DNA of 64,000 nucleotides from Lachancea thermotolerans CBS 6340. Its lineage: Eukaryota > Ascomycota > Saccharomycetes > Saccharomycetales > Saccharomycetaceae. Location of the stretch: contig NC_013081.1 in NCBI RefSeq assembly GCF_000142805.1, forward strand, positions 868,001 to 932,000, read 5' to 3'. Position 1 is the first letter of the stretch, and every line of letters starts with the position of its first letter. This document shows, in pieces, positions 37,166 through 45,350 of this stretch. Both the position numbers and the translations under genes were made by a program. Below the pieces are notes generated by a model. The model did not search any database, was not told the origin of the DNA, and worked only from the letters and a program-made list of their open reading frames with translations.

Positions 37166-38518
37166 TTAGAGTTTCTCGTAGCAAATTCTGTTGTCTTCAG
37201 TGACTGAAGCAATCAGTTTCCTCCTATGTGGTGCATGCCCAAGTTTTTTTGTTTTAGACCTTCGTTGAGTCGGTACTTCCGGGCTGGACTTTGTACCAAT
37301 TACTAAATGTTCTTGGTACCGGGATAAGAACTCTTGAGAGACTTTAGTTGTCTCTGCCGCGGTTTGTTGTGTACGCACCGCTGGTGTGTTACACCTTTCG
37401 AGCTCAACTAAGTATCCTTGGGAGAATGCCCTGCCTTTGCTGGAGGTAGGGCCTGGCCGAAGTTTTTCAGAAGATCCCTTCTCGCTAATTTTGTTATTTG
37501 TGATTTCGTGCTCCTTCCTTGTTCGGCTGTTAAGCTTCTCGTAGAGATTCTTTTTGTCACTGACCCGGTTGGACCTCTGCAGTTGTCTCAAATATTTACT
37601 TGAAGAACTCGAATCTGAACTTCCACACTCCGAGTCAGAGTTACTTTCTAAGCTTTTGAATTCTTCACTGTAGGACCAGCCCAAGTCCGACAGACGAGGG
37701 GTATCAGAGAAAATTGAGCTAGTGGTGCGTGAATGGTGTGACGAGTCAGGTGAGTTTTCATCTGATTTCAAGACATCAATCGCAGTGGTGTCTTCGTTAG
37801 CGAGTGACTGGACCTGAATTGGAGTTAGAGTTGCACTCGCGATCGGTTCTTTGTCCGGTGTTTGCGGCACGGCTGATTCCTGATTTGGGTTTCTTCGCGC
37901 GAACTCTCTGTTTCTGCGCCCAAAACGTTTATGACTGTTTGTTGCAATCCTATGAAATCCTTGCAGAATTTGCAGATAAGCCATGCCCTCTTTGTCGAGA
38001 GAAGCTGCATCCCTTTTGCCTGTCCTCAAGCGAGCCTTGGGTATTTCGAAGGAATTGGGTTTTAATTCTTGTTTCCCGCTCGATTCGCTGCAGGGTGTCT
38101 CAGAGACTTTGACTTTGTTTTCGTCCGATGCCGCAGAATTCTGCAAGGGTGTCATTTCTCTCGGTGGCAGTAGGGGGACTCGGTTCCCCAGCTCAAACCT
38201 TGACTGGAGCTCCTGTAGCGAATTCACAATCGATATCCTTTCCGAACTGATGAACCCCAACAGACCATCTTTTTTGTCTATGGCATGCAAAAAATCGAAA
38301 AGTAATCGCTTGGTCCATTCAGATGCAACGCACCGATCTTTTACAGTCCTGCGGTATGTGATACTCTCGTTGCTCAAGACTCGAAGTGTTCTGCATGTTT
38401 TGGAAACATTTTCCAAATCCTCAAAGGGCAAGTAAAACAATATCTCCATTATGACATCCAATGGAAGATCTGTCAACGATCTGCTAGGCGTAGCGGTGCG
38501 AGGGTCACGGGCAGACAT
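37166..38518 (-). CDS. MFB1: F-box protein of the MFB1/UCC1 locus
   Basis: A 450-residue protein from the first ATG, near the 465 of Mfb1. The F-box is at residues 14-50 (SLTDLPLDVIMEILFYLP, then SKTCRTLRVLSN). The rest is Ser-rich and low in predicted structure. F-box proteins tether substrates to SCF ubiquitin ligases, although yeast Mfb1 is instead a mitochondrial anchorage factor that retains mitochondria in the mother cell; Ucc1 targets citrate synthase. Both S. cerevisiae genes lie in the two ohnologous segments that flank this place, so this is their probable ancestor. Upstream of the ATG the frame is open for another 57 codons with a strongly basic composition and no ATG. Confidence 0.8.
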   Translation of the reverse strand: MSARDPRTATPSRSLTDLPLDVIMEILFYLPFEDLENVSKTCRTLRVLSNESITYRRTVKDRCVASEWTKRLLFDFLHAIDKKDGLLGFISSERISIVNSLQELQSRFELGNRVPLLPPREMTPLQNSAASDENKVKVSETPCSESSGKQELKPNSFEIPKARLRTGKRDAASLDKEGMAYLQILQGFHRIATNSHKRFGRRNREFARRNPNQESAVPQTPDKEPIASATLTPIQVQSLANEDTTAIDVLKSDENSPDSSHHSRTTSSIFSDTPRLSDLGWSYSEEFKSLESNSDSECGSSDSSSSSKYLRQLQRSNRVSDKKNLYEKLNSRTRKEHEITNNKISEKGSSEKLRPGPTSSKGRAFSQGYLVELERCNTPAVRTQQTAAETTKVSQEFLSRYQEHLVIGTKSSPEVPTQRRSKTKKLGHAPHRRKLIASVTEDNRICYEKL

Positions 38519-38710
38519 CAAAGGCCGTATTTGAAGAACAAGAGGTTTGACCTCAAAACCCTTGTTTAAGTTTCTCAGCGGAAGTCTTAGATCTGGTTCT
38601 CTAGCCAGCTTCCTGGATTTAAACGCTAACGGTAGTCGATTCAAACCTTGTCGAACAATACTTAATTTTATTATTTTACATTTTCCGTTTTAGGATGGAT
38701 GACAGAGTGT

Positions 38711-38716
38711 CACGTG
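38711..38716. promoter_or_regulatory. CACGTG box upstream of the F-box gene
   Basis: GTCACGTGAT, a Cbf1-type site about 195 bases before the F-box gene ATG. Confidence 0.35.
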
Positions 38717-38800
38717 ATTAATTTCATCCTGTCAGCGCCGTTGACAAGTCGATTGTATGGGCGCGCTTGAGACTCCAAAACAATAGCTCTACAAAATAAT

Positions 38801-38851
38801 GAGGCGAGTCTGGATCGTTGTATGAGAGGTTGCCAAATTCGTTGGCTAGGT
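38801..38851 (-). pseudogene. Gene-tail relic, copy A of a duplicated segment
   Basis: A 51-base segment that matches 41069-41119 at 46 of 51 positions, same orientation. On the minus strand it reads LANEFGNLSYNDPDSP. All five differences from copy B are transitions and four are silent in this frame, so both copies derive from a protein-coding sequence that was under selection. The family is not recognised. Confidence 0.7.
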
Positions 38852-38917
38852 TTTCCATGATAAGATCAGTGAACCACTTCGTGGATGACGGCACTATAAA
38901 TCTGTCAGATTATAGTT

Positions 38918-38987
38918 GAATCGCTGGTGTGTGAGTGCCAAATTGCATAATGACACATTAGTACAGAGCGGTTTGATACTCGACAAG
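38918..38987 (+). repeat. Inverted repeat arm A flanking the NmrA-like gene
   Basis: About 70 bases matching the reverse complement of 41195-41266 at roughly 85 percent, with a 2-base gap. In copy B this block directly precedes the LANEFG tail on one strand; in copy A the two blocks have opposite orientation, so one was inverted. Confidence 0.7.
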
Positions 38988-39028
38988 TTATAGACACGGC
39001 AAGGAATTCTCAGAGTTGTTTTTTTTGC

Positions 39029-39252
39029 AGTCGGCTGCGAAAAGCTTCGGGGAAACAAGGCTTTACCTTGATGATCTTCAAGAGCTAGCTCTAGAAGAAT
39101 GTGGTAATGCAATATATGGGGTGCCAAAAGATCAACTTGTTGACGGACCTTTCATACACGACATTAACAATGCTGAGCATGACAAAAACAGACAGGAGCC
39201 AGCGCAATTTTGCCTGAGGCGAGGTGGAAGATTGTGGCGAAGTTTAGCATAG
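39029..39252 (+). pseudogene. Protein-like open segment, probable relic
   Basis: An open segment without a convincing start reads SFGETRLYLDDLQELALEE, then GVPKDQLVDGPFIHDINN, ending GGRLWRSLA. Composition is protein-like, but no family is recognised and the length (about 75 codons) is short. It follows the inverted-repeat arm on the same strand and may belong to the same decayed gene or to another one. Confidence 0.35.
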
Positions 39253-39637
39253 GTCTGTACCCTTCGTTGGATCTCTCGCGCCCTTCTGGAACGCGAGCGT
39301 GGAGCGGTTTAAGGTCTACTTCATCCGTGTACACCGAAGCAAAATAAAGAGTGTCTAACCGATTGGCCAATGGAAATAAATGTATATGTTGGATAACAAG
39401 AAAATAATCAAAGATAGGAAGGTAATGATTTGTGTTCAGCTCACAAAATCATGAAAATTGGATGGCCGGAGAAAAGTATAATTAGACAACTTCTTAAAAT
39501 AGGGATATAAACAGGGCAATCGATTATATAGGCCGAGTTATCGGTTCGACGACTTCAAGCCAACGAGAGCAGAATATGACGCCTGTCATGTACCCCAGCA
39601 AAAACGTTCAAGGGTACTCTGGCGACTAAGTAGTACC
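39253..39637. other. Non-coding stretch before the NmrA-like gene end
   Basis: No gene is supported. On the minus strand 39240-39370 reads partly protein-like (LDTLYFASVYTDEVDL) but is short and unassigned; the rest is AT-rich. Confidence 0.4.
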
Positions 39638-40537
39638 TCATGTTGCCGCACGGTTCTGATGAAGACTTTTCGCAAACATTTCGAGGGTTACCGTCGGTTT
39701 GCCAAGTTCTTTCCAGGTTTGCTCGGCGTAGAAGGGATCTTCGTGGTTCCCAAAATACGCAAACAGATGAGCGACGAACTTCATTTTCGAATTGAAGAGG
39801 CCGATCACCCTGATCACCCACAAAGGCGCGACACGAATCTTCAGCGTGGGGTCGTAATTCTGGATGAACTGCTCCATCGCCTGTTGGACGGAGAGGGCCT
39901 CGGGTCCCTGAACTGGACAATGCTCGGGCATTGCCGAATAATTCTGAAAGGCCCTGACCACCTGTCGCGCATAGTCGGCGACGCTGATCCAATAGACTTT
40001 CACCTCCGTATTTCCGATCCATTGAAGTGCGCCCTTGTCGATCATGTTTGGAAGCAGTTCCATGAAATGGGTCGGCGCAAAGAAGGTGTAGGGGATGCCG
40101 GATTCCGCGATTATCTTATGTCCCTCCATCCTGATGATGTTCGGCACCATGTTATCCTTGATGTTCTTAAGGGCTGGAGGATAGGCGCCTAGAGCCCCGA
40201 TTTTCGCGATATACTGAATGTCCAGCCCCTGTGCGGCGGTCATCAAGTTTTGCACACCTTCCCGCTCTTCGTAGAATGGAAGGGTCAGGTCCGCTGTCTC
40301 TGTGGCAAGATTGGCGTAAATGGCGTCCATCCCGTCAAGGGCGGCGCGTAGGCTCGGGATGTCCTGCAGATCCCCCTGAATGATCTCTATATTTGAGGGA
40401 AGCATACTCTTGGCCTTGTCCGTGGAGCGGACAATCGCCCGGACCTCGAAGGTTTTCGCCAGTTCTGCGGCAACCGGCGCGCCGAGACGGCCCGTTGCGC
40501 CGATGAAGGCTATCTTTGTTATAGGTCTCAAAGACAT
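39638..40537 (-). CDS. NmrA-like NAD(P)-binding oxidoreductase, probable bacterial acquisition
   Basis: A 299-residue atypical short-chain dehydrogenase of the NmrA/HSCARG type. The dinucleotide motif is GATGRLG (residues 14-20). There is no classic YxxxK pair in the expected place, as in NmrA-like proteins, which act as NAD(P)H sensors or as reductases. Middle and end carry IRMEGHKIIAESGIPYTFF and the FGNHEDPFYAEQTW segment, the usual closing region of these proteins. Codon use differs from the neighbours: many GCG, CTG, GGC, CGG and CCG codons, whereas the first nine codons look yeast-like. This, its lack of a known S. cerevisiae counterpart and the duplicated relics around it suggest horizontal transfer from a bacterium. 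Substrate unknown. Confidence 0.82.
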   Translation of the reverse strand: MSLRPITKIAFIGATGRLGAPVAAELAKTFEVRAIVRSTDKAKSMLPSNIEIIQGDLQDIPSLRAALDGMDAIYANLATETADLTLPFYEEREGVQNLMTAAQGLDIQYIAKIGALGAYPPALKNIKDNMVPNIIRMEGHKIIAESGIPYTFFAPTHFMELLPNMIDKGALQWIGNTEVKVYWISVADYARQVVRAFQNYSAMPEHCPVQGPEALSVQQAMEQFIQNYDPTLKIRVAPLWVIRVIGLFNSKMKFVAHLFAYFGNHEDPFYAEQTWKELGKPTVTLEMFAKSLHQNRAAT

Positions 40538-41063
40538 TCCTAATTCGCTGATACAAAGATGTTCCTCGCTTTTTTCGAGTTAGCAGTGCCGCTCTATGAG
40601 GGTGTTCTTGAGGCCGTAGATGGCGAAGGAAGAGGGAAAAGCAGAGGTATTTAAAGGTTTTCTCGAGCGTGAGTGCTGTGATCAAAGTGAGAAGTTTACT
40701 ATTAGTCAGAGAGATAGAGGGAGACCAAAATCAGATTGCAGTGCCTGGTTTTCGTGTATGGTCAACTAGTACACTACTTTGTCGACCTCTTCTCCGCTTA
40801 ACTCCGGTTGGCCGGACCGGAAATAGTGTCTTCTGGTAGATATGGCCGCAACCTAAAGGACTAGAGTAAAAACACCTGGTTGGTTCTGGAAAAGGAAAAT
40901 GATGAGGAGCAGATGGGAAATGCACGTGAAAACAGTAGTTGCCAAAAAAAGCCTAGAATATGAGAGCTGGGAGGAAAAATGAATCGGGGCTTATGGACAG
41001 CGAGCACCAGGTTGGCGGTAAAGTTGAGAACAAGGCCGGATATGACAAAGTCTGACAACAATT
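40538..41063. other. Upstream region of the NmrA-like gene
   Basis: This contains a TATA-like TTTAAATA on the minus strand near 40647-40655, about 110 bases before the ATG. No gene is supported. Confidence 0.4.
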
Positions 41064-41228
41064 TTATTGAGGCAAGTCTGGGTCGTTGTATGAGAGGTTA
41101 CCGAACTCGTTGGCTAGGTACATCCAAGGTCCCTTTTGATCCTCTGGCCACAGTTTTGAGGCTTCCTTTGCTTGGGTTTGTACTACGGTCGTAGCTTGTC
41201 GAGTTTCAAATCGTTCTATACCAATGTG
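41064..41228 (-). pseudogene. C-terminal gene relic, copy B
   Basis: A 54-codon open stretch on the minus strand ends at TAA (41064-41066): ERFETRQATTVVQTQAKEA, then KLWPEDQKGPWMYLANEFG, then NLSYNDPDLPQ. It reads as the intact end of a folded protein, and its last part is duplicated at 38801-38851. The frame is blocked upstream by TGA at about 41229. The rest of the gene is absent here. Family not recognised. Confidence 0.65.
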
Positions 41229-41266
41229 TCATTATGCAACTTGGCACCATCAAACACCAGCAATGC
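41195..41266 (-). repeat. Inverted repeat arm B flanking the NmrA-like gene
   Basis: Reverse-complement partner of 38918-38987 (about 85 percent). It overlaps the 5' end of the copy B gene relic. Confidence 0.7.
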
Positions 41267-41502
41267 GACCACAACTTGACACAAAAAATGTTGAGCCCTA
41301 GGAAAGCGCCGTCCTGTTATGTAATTTTCTTGATCTTAATCAGGCCCAAATTTCCTTACTTCAAGATGGTAAAGTGTCCAGTTAGTTGTCCTTCAAAGTA
41401 GCACTATCATGTGATCTTCGCGCTGCATTCTACACAAATAATAAAGGCATCAGGCGTTCGTAAATTTAAGGCCGGGAGAACATTCTGCGATAAAAGTGAA
41501 TA

Positions 41503-43500
41503 ATGCCAGCCTTAGCGTATTACGCTGTTGCCTTATGTTGCACCTTCGCTGGGGCGCGTCAGGTAAATGGAGTTCCTGGCTCTCTACAACATTTATATGA
41601 GCCAATGCAGACGGACCCTACTAAATGGGCTTGTCTTGGTGATCCTTCCATTGTTCTAAACTATACTCAAATCAATGATGACTTTTGTGACTGTCCAGAC
41701 GGATCTGATGAACCTGGGACTAGTGCATGCGGCGCATTGTCCCGCTACTATTGTGAGAACAAGGGATTTGCACCCAAGTTCGTTGCCGGGTTCAAGGTCA
41801 ACGATGGTGTCTGCGATTGTTGCGACTGTTCTGACGAGAATGAAAACATCAGAAGCGCCCTGAGCAGTGATAACTGCTCACAACTTCGAGCCCAGTTCGA
41901 GAGAGCCTTGAAAGAAGAACTGAACGAACAAGAACTCGGTTCGCAGGCCCTAAAGATGCTGGAGCGTGAATACGGCATATATGCAGAAGAAACGCCTCTT
42001 GAAGACAAAAAGGGAGCTCTTCGAAAGGCGAAGTCTGAAACGGGGGAATCTAAGGAGGCTCTAGAAGCTTGTGTCAATGAGTTAGCTCAGGCTAAAGAAA
42101 CGTACAAGGACACGTTGCAAAGGGAGAACCCTCTGCTTTTACAGTTAGAGGAGATAGATCTTCAATACGTCACTTCTGTTATTCACTCGCTTTTCGCGAA
42201 GGCAGAATCAACATCTAGAGCCCGTGAAGCCCTTGTTAAAATACTTGATGATCTTCGCAATGGATACAACAAAAACTTGAATGATGAAGTAGTGAACCGG
42301 AATGTCAAGACGTATACCGATTACGCCCCTACTGAGCATGAGGAGCTCAACTCAAGCCCTAGTCTTGATAGAACACAGCGCGAACAAATCAACGCCTATC
42401 TTAACGAAGAGCTTCCTGACATGTTCCTAAGAGGGTCGACTCATATCCCGCCAGCAGCAATAGTGGGCAAATTTTCTATGGCGAGAACTCTGATCAAAGT
42501 TCGCGCTAAACAACAGAAAAAGGACAAGGAGACTCTTGAATTCTTCACTAAGATTATGGACGATGTCTCGCAGAATTACAATGTTAACTTCCAAGACTCT
42601 AGCGTCAAAGCATCTGTCATATCTTACAGAGATTTTTTAGCTAAAAACCCGCACTTATTTGAACCTCTCGACATACCCAGTGAGTTTACCGAGAAAATGA
42701 ACACACTTGAAGAGCTTTTGAACGATGTATCTACCAAGATTCTCACGCCCTCGGCTCAGTCACAAGGCTTTCTAGGAGTCAGTTTTGACGATTTGGCTCA
42801 AAAACTGCGCAGCTTTTTTGGAGATCAGACTAACAGTTTGGAACAACTCAAGTCTGCTATTGTCTCATTAGAACAAAAGTGCTCTACTTTAAGAACTGAG
42901 TACAGGTCACAATTGCAGAACTTCAAGCTTCTCGAATCACAAGTCATTGAAAATGATTCGTCCTCGAACAGTGTTAACTCTGAGACTTTCAAAGCAATGG
43001 ATGAACTTCTTAGCAAACTGTCACCAAGCTGCGTGGAACAGAAAATTGACAACTACATATACCAGATCTGTTTGAACCAAGAAGATGGGGTGGTTTTTCA
43101 AAGAGAGGATAAGCCAGCTGGAAATAGCGTGCTTATTGGGCGGTTTGCTGGGTTTAGTTTCGATGCCAAATCTACCTGGGATCGCTACATGGATGACCTA
43201 AGAATCAAATATTCCGAGTCCGATCTCGTTTCGCATTTAGAGAGCGATCTCGACAACTTCCATACAGAATGGCTTGTAGGAAATTTGCCGGAAAAGAACA
43301 GTGGTCTGGTGGTTGACTACAAACAGGGCGATCGCTGCTGGAACGGGCCTTCCAGATCCGCTCGGTTATATTTTGAGTGTTCTGACGATTTTAAGCTCAA
43401 AAGTGTCCAAGAACCCACCAGGTGTCACTATGCCTTCCACCTGAGCGGGCCACTTGGTTGTTCAACTGACTTTGCATATGCGGCACCTGACTGGTTTTAG
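41503..43500 (+). CDS. GTB1: Glucosidase II beta subunit
   Basis: A 665-residue ER protein (S. cerevisiae Gtb1 is 702). It starts with a signal peptide (residues 1 to about 22), then cysteine-rich LDLa-like modules (DDFCDCPDGSDEPG; DGVCDCCDCSDE), a long coiled-coil middle, and a C-terminal mannose-6-phosphate-receptor homology domain (GDRCWNGPSRSARLYFECSDD through CHYAFHLSGPLGC). The beta subunit retains the catalytic Gls2 chain in the ER and presents mannose-bearing glycans so that glucose is trimmed from new N-glycoproteins. There is no HDEL retention signal, as expected for yeast Gtb1. Gene order (F-box gene, GTB1, YDR222W-like) follows YDR219-YDR222. Confidence 0.93.
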   Translation: MPALAYYAVALCCTFAGARQVNGVPGSLQHLYEPMQTDPTKWACLGDPSIVLNYTQINDDFCDCPDGSDEPGTSACGALSRYYCENKGFAPKFVAGFKVNDGVCDCCDCSDENENIRSALSSDNCSQLRAQFERALKEELNEQELGSQALKMLEREYGIYAEETPLEDKKGALRKAKSETGESKEALEACVNELAQAKETYKDTLQRENPLLLQLEEIDLQYVTSVIHSLFAKAESTSRAREALVKILDDLRNGYNKNLNDEVVNRNVKTYTDYAPTEHEELNSSPSLDRTQREQINAYLNEELPDMFLRGSTHIPPAAIVGKFSMARTLIKVRAKQQKKDKETLEFFTKIMDDVSQNYNVNFQDSSVKASVISYRDFLAKNPHLFEPLDIPSEFTEKMNTLEELLNDVSTKILTPSAQSQGFLGVSFDDLAQKLRSFFGDQTNSLEQLKSAIVSLEQKCSTLRTEYRSQLQNFKLLESQVIENDSSSNSVNSETFKAMDELLSKLSPSCVEQKIDNYIYQICLNQEDGVVFQREDKPAGNSVLIGRFAGFSFDAKSTWDRYMDDLRIKYSESDLVSHLESDLDNFHTEWLVGNLPEKNSGLVVDYKQGDRCWNGPSRSARLYFECSDDFKLKSVQEPTRCHYAFHLSGPLGCSTDFAYAAPDWF

Positions 43501-43650
43501 TTTTGCTGCTCGATGTCATCGGTATAAAAAATCGAAATAAACCTCCCCTGACACAAAAATTCTAAACGGCCGAACGTAAACTTGATTGTTTTAGTGCAAC
43601 ATTCACTCTTGTATAGAACCAGTATTATACTCTGAAAGTATTCGTTAGAA

Positions 43651-44847
43651 ATGGGCTCTAGCTCACACTTTACTTCAATCAAAAGCTGCTCCATAGATGA
43701 GCAGAACCATAAACCTGTCAACGATGTTACAGACCTAAAATGGCAAACCATTGGAAGCGAGAAATCCGCTGACGGAATGAAGCACACAATTCCTTTGCTA
43801 AATCCTAGTCACCTCCTGAAAAAGGGGGCCGACACGACAGTTGAAACACAAACGCTGTATTTCGCCGATCTCATCAGCGGCAATTGCGGCTTCGTCCAGC
43901 TCCTATACTCTAACGTTTTGGACAACTTGTACAAAAGTGTCCAGCTCAATTTGAAGCTTTTCAGCTGCCAAAATGAAGACAAGAAATCCGATTTGTGGGA
44001 AACTTTTAAAATCGAGCATATTTCGCGTTTTACAGAATATCGAGTTGAGTCCGAGCACTTTGTATATGAGCTGACGCCTACTGACAACGAGCACGAGGGA
44101 TTTGGAAAGCTGGTACTTGTTGCTAAGAGCCTCAGGTCTCATTCTGGAAAATTGTTTGACATTGATTTGAGCGCGTCGTTTAGAAACGGTTTTAAGGTTG
44201 ATCCAGATGGCTCGAGCGTATACCTTGACAAGCACAAGAAGAGTCGCAAAATAATGCGGCACGTGTTCGTTCCCAAGAGCACCTTTTCCGGCTCTTTCAA
44301 GACTGAACAAGGGAATTCTCCGGCACAATGCGTGTTCGACGCAGTGCCAAGCCTTTTCATTGAGGCTGTGCAGGGTCTTAGCCCCAACAAGGCGGCTAGC
44401 CGTTGGAACTTCGCGTGCTTTCTTAGCAGAGAACTTGGTTTTGTGTGCATGGAGTTCACTACGACTGCCAACTACGGAAAAACAACGGTAACCGTAAGCG
44501 GACTCGGTAGCCATGAAGGAGTGACCGCAGTGTATGCGTCAAGCGATCCGGATCCTGAAAGTCACGTTGTACATCTCACTTCAATTAGGGATAATGACAG
44601 CAACTGGGAATACCCAAGCGCCATCAAGGTTCCAGTTGAGGGTTCCTCGCAGTGCCTTGAGATTGACTCGCTGCGGTTGGTCAACCGGTATGATATCCTT
44701 AGTGAACTTCCAGGTGTTGTTAGAAAGATAGTTCAGAGCATTGCTGGTATCAAGCCGTACCTCTACCAGTACTGTCAAAGAGCGTCTTTTCGCGGCCAAG
44801 AAGGAGTCGCAATTGTAGAGAGCACCTTCATTACGACCCATGACTGA
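43651..44847 (+). CDS. YDR222W: SVF1-like protein (YDR222W/YLR225C)
   Basis: A 398-residue protein of the Svf1 (survival factor 1) family, which has two lipocalin-like beta-barrel domains. YDR222W (415) and YLR225C (412) are an ohnologous pair of this family, and this single gene lies at the position expected of their common ancestor, between GTB1 and IFH1. Visible family segments are TVETQTLYFADLISGNCGFVQLLYSNV, shared with Svf1 near the N-terminus (given here only by its first and last parts TVETQTLYFADL and QLLYSNV), and RWNFACFLSRELG. Svf1 itself carries ceramide from ER to Golgi; whether this relative does is not known. Confidence 0.85.
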   Translation: MGSSSHFTSIKSCSIDEQNHKPVNDVTDLKWQTIGSEKSADGMKHTIPLLNPSHLLKKGADTTVETQTLYFADLISGNCGFVQLLYSNVLDNLYKSVQLNLKLFSCQNEDKKSDLWETFKIEHISRFTEYRVESEHFVYELTPTDNEHEGFGKLVLVAKSLRSHSGKLFDIDLSASFRNGFKVDPDGSSVYLDKHKKSRKIMRHVFVPKSTFSGSFKTEQGNSPAQCVFDAVPSLFIEAVQGLSPNKAASRWNFACFLSRELGFVCMEFTTTANYGKTTVTVSGLGSHEGVTAVYASSDPDPESHVVHLTSIRDNDSNWEYPSAIKVPVEGSSQCLEIDSLRLVNRYDILSELPGVVRKIVQSIAGIKPYLYQYCQRASFRGQEGVAIVESTFITTHD

Positions 44848-45350
44848 CGGGTTTTCTTCAAGCGCTATGTGGCGTAGCCGCCCAGCTCTCTTCCAACTGC
44901 CAAGCTATTTAACGTGACATTTATTTTGTACGTCCCCGTGATCACTGATATCAATGACTTTTTGGAGAAGTTTATTATGTCAGACGCTAGAAAAAGACAA
45001 AAAAAGAAAAGGTCGAGATGAGGAGGATGATTTCCAGCAAACAAAAAAAATTTTAAGCGAAGAGCCCTTTTTTATAGTGAAAAGGGTGAAGATCGCGCGC
45101 TAGAGCTAAATACCGGTTCAAGTCCCAGGCTCCGTAGAGGTTTAACAATTCAGAAAGTGGTCAGGATTGCATACCAAGAAAACCCGCGGAAGAATAGGCG
45201 AAAAGGAGACTTTGTAGGTATCTCTGCGCGAAATCAATAAAGTTTGACCAAGCCAGGCTCGGAGCGTGACAGCAGAGCCCTAGCGAAACAGATAGCTTTG
45301 AAAGCTAATACATCCATTACACAGTTCGCGAAAATATTATCTGAAAAATC
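44848..45350. other. Intergenic region upstream of IFH1
   Basis: About 0.5 kb with no gene. A TTCAAGTCC stretch near 45118 resembles the B box of a tRNA gene, but the flanks cannot form a tRNA. Confidence 0.5.

Noticed and set aside
44139-44514. Long minus-strand frames inside the SVF1-like gene
   Set aside because: Antisense shadows of a strongly supported gene.
45105-45135. GGTTCAAGTCC stretch resembling a tRNA B box
   Set aside because: The sequence around it cannot form a T-stem (three of five pairs fail) and there is no A box or acceptor stem upstream.
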